Of a stretch of 64,000 bases of DNA, positions 35,881 to 44,680 are shown piece after piece. The stretch lies in assembly GCF_002994745.2 (NCBI RefSeq), contig NC_037094.1:65068989-65132988 (forward strand). The letters are read 5' to 3'. The notes beneath the pieces were generated by a model. The model was not told where the DNA came from. It did no database searches and worked only from the letters and a program-made list of their open reading frames with translations. The stretch comes from Rosa chinensis. Lineage: Eukaryota; Streptophyta; Magnoliopsida; Rosales; Rosaceae. Numbering within the stretch: position 1 is the stretch's first letter; each line of letters opens with the position of its first letter. A program made the translations under genes and the position numbers.

Positions 35881-36996
35881 ATGTAAGTATTTCTTACATG
35901 TAATACATGCATTTCATATACTGGTAAGGTGAGGTAAATAACAATTGATAGTTTTCCTTTGATCTTAGCCCTTTTAATAGTACCTTTTAGATCATAAAAA
36001 ATAATAATAATAATTACATGGTATTACAGCTAAATATATTGTCAGACTTGAAAGGTACTCGTGCTCCTCTCCGTAACCTTTTTTTTTTTTTTTTGAGAGA
36101 AAAATCAGATTACTTGAAAGTGAAGATTTCATAATTCTTAAAAGCCAATTCCCTCGTTTGGCATTATCAGATTGGAAGTTTTAAATTTCTCTATGGAAAA
36201 AAATGAAGGAATTCGTTATTTAAATTCCCCACTTCAATTTCCACCAAAATATGTGTCATTTACGAATTCCTTTGCAGTATTCAATTTTTATTTCCAAAAC
36301 AAGACTTTTTTTCTATTTTATCTTTTTATTTGTTTTAAACTTTCTTAATTTATTACACATTTCAAATCCTAAATAGATGCAACCAAACAATAGAATTTGC
36401 AATTAATGGAATTTTAGATTGATGGAATTAAAAATTCCATCATTTATAAATTCCTACTGATTTTATAATTTTCTCATCCAAACGCACCTAATTTGAATAG
36501 AACTCAAGATTACACATCGCTTGATAAACAAGCTACAATGAAATCAGGAGGAAACCCATTTGTAAGGGATTTGTTGAGAACCATTTGTAGAGACTAGAGT
36601 GTCTCCATCTATTCTCAATTGATGTCGAATTCGTACTCATTATATGAATTGGTCCCATTTTGAAAACTTGGTTAGCCTACAAAAGATTACATGATATATT
36701 TAGCCCTTTGTGTGCAAATTAAAACAATTACATGGACTTATAGTTTGAGTAGAATAATCAATAATACTTTAGGGCTAGATAGTATTTCTGTGTGAAATGA
36801 GGTTCTACATTCTTCAAGTCCCCTTCCCTGCTCAAAGAGAAAACTGAAAATCAAATAAAGTTTTAGCTTTTAGATATCACCTTGAGTCTATAACTTCCTA
36901 GTTCTTAATTCTTCACGTTTATGCCATTGGTATATAATCCAAGTAATTGTTTCGACACCAAATTTCATATCAGAAGCATAGCTCCAAGGTTAATTC
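35881..36996. other. AT-rich intergenic region with a possible degraded MITE
   Basis: No genes. Between about 36150 and 36492 the ends CTCGTTTGG and CCAAACGCACC are roughly inverted, and AATTCC/GGAATT repeats lie inside, as in common hAT or PIF-type MITEs. Too diverged to define. Confidence 0.3.
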
Positions 36997-37353
36997 TGTT
37001 GAGAATATATAACTTCCACATGGGGAAAATGGGACATTGCATATGAGTTTATAAGAGTTTGGACCACTTCATCAATTGTCAATTGGTTTTGGATGTGAAG
37101 CCCAGATTACTTTATCATGGTATCATAGTGGGTTATCATATGTGTGCATGTCTCGCGGTCACACGGGTTCCACGTCACCCAATATAAGTTGTTCACGTGT
37201 ATGGCTTAAAAATTTGTCATACGTGTGGGACATGTTGAGAATATATAGATTCTACATGGGAAAAATGGGACCTTGCTTATGAGTTTGTAAGGGTTTGGGT
37301 CACTCCATCCATTGCCAATTGATTTTAGATGTGAACCTCATATTACTTTATCA
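36997..37353 (+). mobile_element. Complete TRIM (terminal-repeat retrotransposon in miniature)
   Basis: Two 121-bp direct repeats (36997-37117 and 37233-37353), each starting TGTTGAGAATATAT and ending TTACTTTATCA, flank 115 bases. The tRNA-Met-like primer site TGGTATCATAGTGGG (37118-37132) follows the first repeat. A short purine stretch (GTGTGGGA) precedes the second. The 5-bp target duplication AATTC lies at 36992-36996 and 37354-37358. No coding capacity. The repeats differ at more than ten positions, so the insertion is not recent. The strand is given by the primer site. Confidence 0.92.
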
Positions 37354-38063
37354 AATTCATCTTCTATATCCAGATAATTGCTCTCCGAAATTGACTAACT
37401 GCCAAATAAAATACGTGCAACTTTAGAATCACACATCGAGATAATTTACCACGCAATGCTCGTATGAGTCATATAATACCCATGAATACCATTCATTATT
37501 TACACTAGATATTGCATGTATTTTAATTTTAGCTGAGTAGAGGATCCATTATATATGTGTGTGCGAGCTCCGATTCAAGTAAACTCTTTTTTCATTGCAA
37601 GAAAAGACAATGTGTTCTAGCACTATCTTGGAGCACTAGCTAGTTCGTGATCAGAAAAATGGCCAAGGACCACTTCAAGTCTAGTACTACAAACACCATG
37701 TTTGATTGTCAATTTTAGCTACCTACTGATACATCTATTACAATAAGAAATAATTCGCAGTTGCTGAAAGAAGAAAAAATGCACAAATCATGTACAAACA
37801 CAATTAATACCACTAATTTCGTAAAAAGACAACAACATTTTAAACGAGTTTTACAAGACTCCAAAAACTCAATCTCTTATGAAATAATTAATAATCAATG
37901 TATATGAAGCTAATCTAATAATGCATATAATGTGCAAATTAGAGCGAAAGAGAAACAGAGACATACAAATATTTAGAGGACGTTAATTAGTGCGCAGTTT
38001 CACATGTTAAATAATAAGTTTAAAATGGTAATGAAACTTGGAAGTATGAACTCAATAGTCTAA

Positions 38064-38441
38064 GAGTATCTTTATCAGACTCTCTATTTTGACACCTTAG
38101 CTATTTTAGAGAGCATGTTTAGCTTTTTATCTATTTTAGCAACTACACTAGACTCCTAAGTGGCGCTCCATTATAACTTTTAGCGATCTCGATCACTCCA
38201 AAATATAGAGAGCAAGATGAGGCTCTCTATAATTTAAAACATTCTTTTTGAGTTATTTTATGTAATTTATAAATATATTTAAACCATTTAATCTTCATTT
38301 AAAAAAATAATATAAATTTAAAATTAGTTAAAATAGAGAGCACTGATACAGATGTATTTCTAAAGTGACTAGCCAAAATGACCTTTTAGCTACTTTGGTT
38401 AAAATTTGACTCAAAAATGACTAATATTGCTAAGGATGCTT
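38064..38441 (-). mobile_element. TAA-flanked MITE, copy A (inverted)
   Basis: Ends GAGTATCTTTATCAGACTC and TTGCTAAGGATGCTT, flanked by TAA on both sides (38061-38063, 38442-38444). Internally it is the reverse complement of copies B and C at 39333 and 39710. A TAA duplication and GAGCATC termini suggest PIF/Harbinger (Tourist-like). Confidence 0.8.
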
Positions 38442-38672
38442 TAATACTATATTTGGCAACTCTTTAAACTCCAAAAACTTAATTTCTCACAAAATTATCC
38501 TACATTTCATTCGAGGGAACAAAACACAATATTTTCTATGGAATATCAAAATATATATACTGATCAACTAAATTTTTGATTGACTAATTAGTTTATAAAT
38601 TGCAAGAGTGATTCTTGAATTAGACCTAAAAATATAAGAAACATTCAATCAAACCATGCAACTCGTAGGTGT

Positions 38673-38910
38673 GTGGTGGAATACTGGTTTTGTATGGTGG
38701 AATATAGCTCCTCCTTTCATTGCTTCAATTTGTAATGAGGACCGTTAAGGTATTCTGAAATTTCGTTTTTGATAATTGGTATCTATTATGTGTTTTTAGA
38801 GAGTTCTTCGATTTATATGTCTCTTCCCTTGTAATTTTTTTCTCTCTTCTTTAATAAATTCTGGGGTGCTAGCGATTTACCTCTCATCCCATTTTATATA
38901 AAAAAAAAAA
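38673..38910 (+). mobile_element. 5'-truncated LINE with 15-bp target duplication
   Basis: GCAACTCGTAGGTGT occurs at 38658-38672 and again at 38911-38925, directly after a poly(A) of about 11. The 238-bp insert has a LINE-like 3' end (CTCTTCTTTAATAAATTC). A perfect 15-base TSD and poly(A) are the marks of target-primed reverse transcription. Confidence 0.85.
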
Positions 38911-38939
38911 GCAACTCGTAGGTGTTAAGTGAACAATTT

Positions 38940-39061
38940 AACGAAGTGGTGTTAGCCTAGTGGTTCGAGCACTCACTACCTACGTACGAAGTCATGGGTT
39001 CGAGTCACCATTGGGATAGGAATGAAATCCTTTGTTCCTCTTTTCAAATTAAAGAAAAAAC
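38940..39061 (+). mobile_element. tRNA-derived SINE with 13-bp target duplication
   Basis: TTAGCCTAGTGGTTCGAGCA (A box) and GGGTTCGAGTCACC (B box) form a tRNA-like head with an AAAGAAAAAAC tail. AAGTGAACAATTT flanks it at 38927-38939 and 39062-39074. It entered DNA right beside the LINE copy's target duplication. Confidence 0.88.
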
Positions 39062-39332
39062 AAGTGAACAATTTGATGATGCTGTAATTAATATGTGAAA
39101 TGCAAGAATTATGATCCAGAAAAGGACAAATGCATATTGTTGATATTATTGTTGGTGACCTATGATTCCTATGAATTCCTCTTATAAGATTAATAATGCA
39201 ATGAAATGTCAAGTCAGTGTATTGATGTGACTCTTGCTGCTAAGTAATAAGAAAGCGATGTTTGGGCTTCTAAAGACATATGGTGACCTTTTAATTTTTT
39301 CGGTTAGTCCATTTAAGAGAAGATATTATTAA

Positions 39333-39706
39333 GAGCATTTTTAATAATGCTATTTATTTTTTAGTTAAATTTTAGTCAAAATAGCTAAAAAGTCATTTTA
39401 GCTAGTCACTTTAGAAATACGTTTGCATCAATGCTCTCTATTTTAGCTAGTTTTGAATTTATATAATTTTTTAAATGAAGATTAAATAGTTTAAATATAT
39501 TTGTAAATTACATAAAATAACTTAAAAGAAATGTTTTAAATTATAGAGAGTCTCATCTCGAGCCTCATCTCGCTCTCTATATTTATGAGTGAGATAGCTA
39601 AAAGTTATAATGGAGAGCTATTTAGGAGTTTGGTGCAGTTGCTAAAATAAATAAAAAGCTAAACATCCTCTCCAAAATAACTAAGGAGCTAAAATAGAGA
39701 GTCTAC
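39333..39706 (+). mobile_element. TAA-flanked MITE, copy B
   Basis: Starts GAGCATTTTTAATAATGC and ends AATAGAGAGTCTAC, with TAA at 39330-39332 and 39707-39709. It is 374 bp, closely similar to copy C that follows. Confidence 0.8.
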
Positions 39707-39709
39707 TAA

Positions 39710-40082
39710 GAGCATCTTTAGCAATGCTAGCCGTTTTTGAGTCAAATTTTAGTCAAAGTAACTAAAAAGTCATTTTAGCTAGCTACTTTAGAACTACGTC
39801 TGCATCAATGCTCTCTATTTTAGCTAGTTTTGAATTTATATTAATTTTTAAATGAAGATTAAATAGTTTAAATGTATTTATAAATTACATAAAATAACTT
39901 AAAAAGAATGTTTTAAATTATAGAGAGCCTCATCTCGCTCTCTATATTTAGAAGCGAGATAGCTAAAAGTTATAATAGAGAGCCACTTAGAAGTCTGGTG
40001 CAGTTACTAAAATATATAAAAAGCTAAACATGCTCTCCAAAATAGCTAAAGAGTTAAAATAGAGAGTCTGCTAAAGATGCTC
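39710..40082 (+). mobile_element. TAA-flanked MITE, copy C
   Basis: Starts GAGCATCTTTAGCAATGC and ends TGCTAAAGATGCTC (inverted termini), flanked by TAA at 39707-39709 and 40083-40085. It is 373 bp and shares the TAA with copy B, so the two are head-to-tail with one trinucleotide between them. Confidence 0.85.
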
Positions 40083-40089
40083 TAAAGAT

Positions 40090-41640
40090 GCTTATTGATC
40101 TTCTCAATTAAAACAGAAAAAATATACCAAATTATTTTTCTAATATTAAAAATTGACAAAACTGTTAGCATTTAGGATTAATAATGTATAATTATTACAA
40201 AAGAATATGAAAAAAAAAATGAATAGACCCTGAATATAAAAGCGGTGAGATCAATACACATTCGATGCCGTCTATTAACCCTAAAGATAAAAGTGGTGAG
40301 ATCAGTTAACTCCGGAGAATGTTAATAACAACCCCTGTATAATAAGGGTTTAAGAAAAATGTAGAACATAAAACACGGACCTCCTGCAGCCACAGAAATT
40401 AGGGTTAAGTTCAAAACAAAACAATATTAGTTAATTATTAAGGAAGCCGTTGAAATAATATTTAGTACCGAAGGTAAAGGGTTACATAAATTGTCAAACT
40501 TGGAAAAGCAGAAAAGATAGCTATATGTTTTTAGGCATGTGGTATACACCTGTTCTATCAGACTTTCTCACAAGAAGCTGGAAGCATGAAGTCAAATTCT
40601 TACATACATTGTATATATATAATACCAAGAACTTTTCCACCACTTCATCAACAATTGAAATTCATTAGTGTTAGTCCCCATGCCAGTAGGCAGTACTGAA
40701 ACTACAAAACTAGCAGCAGCAGCTACGTACATAGAAATCTAGCCTAACCCTAGTTCTTGTTTCGAACGTAGTTTGAATCAAAACCAGCTGCGATAATACA
40801 GATCGAAATTTTAATGGCTTTTCCATTCATTGCATACAAGTTTCCTACGAAATCAAACCCCTTTTTCTTGTATTCTTGTTTGTTCTGTTTCTTAAAGTAC
40901 CATTGGACGGTGTATATATTCCAATATTATTCTGCAGTCTGTGGAAATATTCATAAAGAAATCAAGCGCATGCAGTGCCCTGAATAATAAATTTCGATCA
41001 AGGTCGACTTTGTTGAACTTATTAGATCGACATGCCGTCAAAAGAGTGGTAATAGGGTTAACATGGAAATGTATATTCGTGTATACACTTGTTCTTTCTT
41101 TTAAAAGTTGAGCCTTTTGTTTTGGCCTGAAACTCAAAGTTGAGTTAGGTTTGAACATGTTGGAACTTTTGGTTCTACTTTTCTTCTTCTTTGATTATAA
41201 TTATGTTGTTTGAAAATTATGTTTCAGCTGCGGGGTCAGGAAAGATGATGAAAGTTTCCTAATTTAACCATGTGTAAGTAAGCTGCATAGTTTGCATGGT
41301 GACCTACCAATGCCTACAACATATGACTGACGTCCTTTGACAAAAGAGAGAAGCTAACCTAACCCCGATCCCATACTATTTCACTCAAACACTTCTTGTA
41401 GTTGCATATCGATGAGACCCAAGAACTTAAATCTGGGAACCAACATTAAAATTAATAGCAAACTACAAAGACCCCCCTAGTAGAAGTCCAAAACACAAAT
41501 AACTCCTCCACTTTTGATTTTATACATCTAAGGACAAAAGTTTACACTTAAGGACATTTTGTCTTTAGTAAGTCTTTTATTTTCTTTAATAGTTATCTCT
41601 TCCTTTGGTAAAAATAAAATTGACGGAGCGTAGTGGGCCC
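40090..41640. other. AT-rich intergenic region, no supported gene
   Basis: No coding homology or clear repeats. Open frames are short and of low-complexity composition. Confidence 0.45.
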
Positions 41641-41650
41641 ATACTTTTGA

Positions 41651-41977
41651 ATTTGTTTGTTTAACCATATTGCAGGTATAAGTCCATCCTCTATACTCGA
41701 AGGTAAACGGTTATTTTTACCATTCATAATTTCGATTGTTGATAGACTTGAGTTGATTGCTATCTGCAAAATTACTACTAAGGAACTGCAAAAGGAGAGA
41801 GAGAAATTGAGAAAATTAAAAACCTATAGAGATAATCTTAATAGAGATTCTCCCAATTACTGGGATATTATCTATAGACTACAGACTAGAATCTATAGAA
41901 TAGAAGAGGAGATAGATAATCTCTTAGATGTTCTGGAAGAGGAACAAAAACCTCTTGATTATTTGAGCATTGGTTAG
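41651..41977 (+). pseudogene. Viral coiled-coil ORF upstream of the primer site, no ATG
   Basis: About 108 codons are open from 41651 to a TAG at 41975. No in-frame ATG exists; the frame opens after a TGA at 41648, so it is 5'-truncated, spliced or non-AUG. The second half is charged and heptad-like (TTKELQKEREKLRKLKTY, IYRIEEEIDNLLDVLEEE), as in virion-associated coiled-coil proteins of caulimovirids. A TTGCAG/G acceptor-like site lies at 41670-41676. It shares its frame with the downstream modules, separated by TAGs at 41975 and 42011. Function not assigned. Confidence 0.5.
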
Positions 41978-41990
41978 ATCCGCACATCAC

Positions 41991-42002
41991 TGGTATCAAA
42001 GC
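41991..42002 (+). other. Viral primer-binding site (tRNA-Met initiator)
   Basis: TGGTATCAAAGC differs by one base from the TGGTATCAGAGC complement of plant initiator tRNA-Met used to prime minus-strand DNA in caulimovirids. It lies 33 bases before the movement-protein ATG. Confidence 0.85.
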
Positions 42003-42034
42003 TTGTAAAATAGCTCAAGGAGAACCCCTCCTTA

Positions 42035-43483
42035 ATGGGGACAATGTCAGAATTGTTATTAGAAAAAATAAATTCTCTATTGAAATCTTCTGATGAGAAA
42101 TATCAGAAGTTGTTACTAGAAATATCTAGATGTCAAACTCATCTAGAAAAATTACCTGCTATAATCCACCAATTGGAAAGATTGGAAAACAAACTGGATT
42201 ATATCAAAGAACTTCCAAAAACGGAAGAAGAAAAGCTGACAGTCGTCAGTAGAAAAATCAATGAACAGCAAAAAACGCTGGAATCTATGAAAAATATACT
42301 GAAGGACAAGAAAGGGCCTACAGTAAAAAAGAAAACTAATGGATTCAAACCATTAGAAAAACCAGACACAAATCGTGTTCCAAACATGATTTTTCTGGAA
42401 CCATCTACTAGTCAGACTAGTATCCGGTATGAAAACCCGAAAAAAAGAGAAATGAAAATGTTAAGCATCTTTGGAAAAAAGAAAGGAGTACAGCTCCTTA
42501 ATGCTGAAGAGTTCGAATTCAATGAAATTGAACAAGAGGTAAAAAACTCCTCAATCCCAAAATTAGATTTTAAACAAATCTACAAAAGGGGAAAGTTTGA
42601 TCTAATGGATAGCCATTATTTTAAACTACTGGAAATCACAACCCCCGCTACAGCAGGTGGAGAGACTGATCTTCTATTAATCACTCCTTCAGAAGTTGCT
42701 AGAGCTCAAGTAAAAAAATATCAATTTATGCATATTGGAGCAGTCCAAGTAGGCATAAATCTGCTTGCACGTGAAGGCATAAACTGTTCGGTCCTATGTG
42801 TTCTACAGGACAACAGGTTAACAGACTTCCAAGCTAGTTTGTTGGGAACACTCGAAGCATCCTTATGTGATCAAGTAGCGTATTTCAACTGCTTCCCCAA
42901 CTTCACCACCAGCTTGAAAGATGCAGCTCATTGTCTACGACTGAGAGTCAAGACAGATGGCATATCTATGAAAGAAGATATGCAAGAACTTGCTATAGTA
43001 TATAGAATATACTATAAATTGATGAGTACTACAGTAGCCCCTAAGACAAGGATAACGAATATCCCAGGTCTTACTACTGGATTCCTCACCAATCAGAAGA
43101 ACCATTCACAACAGATCCACAAGGTTACTTGGAATGAAGTGACCTTTCCTCTTGAATGGAAATTATCCGGTCCAAAAAAGAAGCCGGAAAGAGCAAAAGC
43201 AAAGATCTACGAGAGTAGAAAGACTGGAGAAATTAGTCTTAATTTTGACAATCACAGAAAAAGTGATGTCTGTCCTGAGAACCTCAGGATAAACAAGGAT
43301 AATCTTCTGAGAAGAAGCTACAGCACTAGGGAAGCTAGTGTCAGTGGTATAAAACCCACTATTGAAGAACCAATTTCTGAAGAAGAATTGGAGGCTGATC
43401 TGAACAGACCAGTCAATATGTTCAGAGCTGAGAGGCTCTATGAACTCTATAAAGAAGCTGAGAATTGTGAAAATTCTGAATGA
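42035..43483 (+). CDS. Endogenous caulimovirid movement protein module
   Basis: 482 residues. Residues 1-100 are coiled-coil-like (LLLEKINSLLKSS, HQLERLENKLDYI). Residues about 180-340 match the 30K movement-protein superfamily of caulimovirids, with the core around HIGAVQVGINLLAREGINCS and LLGTLEASLCDQVAYFNCFP. This family enlarges plasmodesmata for cell-to-cell spread. The C-terminal 120 residues are basic and variable. It ends at a TGA (43481); the next ATG in the same frame is at 43505, so this stop could be a true ORF boundary or a lesion in a longer polyprotein. The first ATG (42035) is chosen because a TAG lies upstream in frame. Confidence 0.85.
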   Translation: MGTMSELLLEKINSLLKSSDEKYQKLLLEISRCQTHLEKLPAIIHQLERLENKLDYIKELPKTEEEKLTVVSRKINEQQKTLESMKNILKDKKGPTVKKKTNGFKPLEKPDTNRVPNMIFLEPSTSQTSIRYENPKKREMKMLSIFGKKKGVQLLNAEEFEFNEIEQEVKNSSIPKLDFKQIYKRGKFDLMDSHYFKLLEITTPATAGGETDLLLITPSEVARAQVKKYQFMHIGAVQVGINLLAREGINCSVLCVLQDNRLTDFQASLLGTLEASLCDQVAYFNCFPNFTTSLKDAAHCLRLRVKTDGISMKEDMQELAIVYRIYYKLMSTTVAPKTRITNIPGLTTGFLTNQKNHSQQIHKVTWNEVTFPLEWKLSGPKKKPERAKAKIYESRKTGEISLNFDNHRKSDVCPENLRINKDNLLRRSYSTREASVSGIKPTIEEPISEEELEADLNRPVNMFRAERLYELYKEAENCENSE

Positions 43484-43504
43484 TTAGAAAAACTAATCGA
43501 GGAA

Positions 43505-44575
43505 ATGAAAGAATTCAAAATCAGAAAGACGAGAAAAGTCTTTCCTTATCAGGATATTGAAATGGAAGAAGGAGAAAGCTCCAGAACTTTCATTAGCAGA
43601 GAAAAAGGGAAGGTAAAACTCCCATTACAGAAAGCCCCCACGGGTAAAAAAGGAGAAAGAAATTCCCAAAGATTTGTCCCAGAGGACAATCTGCCTAGAG
43701 TTCCTATCACGAACTACGGCATCTGGTTAAATCTAGATAAGAGTCTAGATAAAAGAAAAACCATTGACCAATGGGTAGATAGCCTGATGATGGCTTCTGC
43801 ACTTACCCTTGGCAAATTTGAAGCACCAGATCTGCAGGTGTACTATGAAACTACTCTCACTGGAGTAGCAAAAAAGTATTACCTATCGTTCAAAGAAATT
43901 GCCAGAGGAAGAGACTGGCTTGAAGAAATCAAAAATTCAAAGTCTCCATATGATTTTGCAGTACCACTGTACGATCAGTTCTGTGGAGATCTTTCAAATC
44001 TGAGTGAAAAAGCCAAAGAAACGGCAAAATCGAATATCTATGCTCTCAAGATCTGTGACATGAGATATTTCGAAGAATACCTGAATGAGTTTCAGGAATA
44101 TTACTGTACAATTGGTGAACTAGAGAATACTGATCTAGTTAATCTGTTGCACAGGAAACTCCCTGAACCATGGAGAACAGCTGTGAGAGAAAGCATAGCT
44201 GAAAAACCAATTGAAAAATTTTCAGTTGGAGGAATTGCCGACAGAATCCGGCAATTACTGAAGGAGCAATACAAAGCCAATCTTAGAGCTAAGATGGCCA
44301 AGAAACAACTCAAAGGAGTTGAAAATTTCTGTTATGGAATACTGGATATGCCCACAAACTGGGGATGTCATGAATCCAAATTCCACAGAAAGAAGAAAAA
44401 AGAAAAATATTACTCTAAAAAATTCAAAAAGAGTAATCAGAAAAGAGATTGGAAATTCAATAAGAGTTCCAATTACAAGAAACAAAAGGATGAAGATCCT
44501 AAAAAGAAATTCTTCAAGAAAAAGAAGAATACTCATCAGCATAAACAACCAAGCAAGAAAGCTTGCAGATGTTGA
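43505..44575 (+). pseudogene. Endogenous caulimovirid coat-protein (gag-like) module, stopped within its zinc knuckle
   Basis: 356 residues. The central part (residues about 75-260) is the capsid-like region (YGIWLNLDKSLDKRKTIDQW, then TGVAKKYYLSFKEIARGRDW and IADRIRQLLKEQY). The C-terminus is very Lys-rich (KKKKEKYYSKKFKK), as expected for nucleic-acid binding. A TGA at 44573 falls inside the CCHC zinc knuckle: two Cys precede it, and the remaining Cys, His and Cys follow in the same frame. The knuckle is a single structural unit, so this stop is a lesion rather than a natural end. In coat proteins of this family the knuckle recognises pregenomic RNA. Confidence 0.88.
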
Positions 44576-44680
44576 TTATGTAAAGCTGAAGGGCACTATG
44601 CCAATGAATGCCCTGAAAAGGGTAAAAGATCTACTAAAGCTCTCTTCGAAGAATATGAGCAAATAGTAGAGGTAGCAAAC

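Noticed and set aside
42199..42387. Minus-strand open frames within the viral ORFs (also at 44101-44548, 44915-45226, 45581-46003)
   Set aside because: Antisense shadows of AT-rich, Lys/Glu-rich viral coding sequence.
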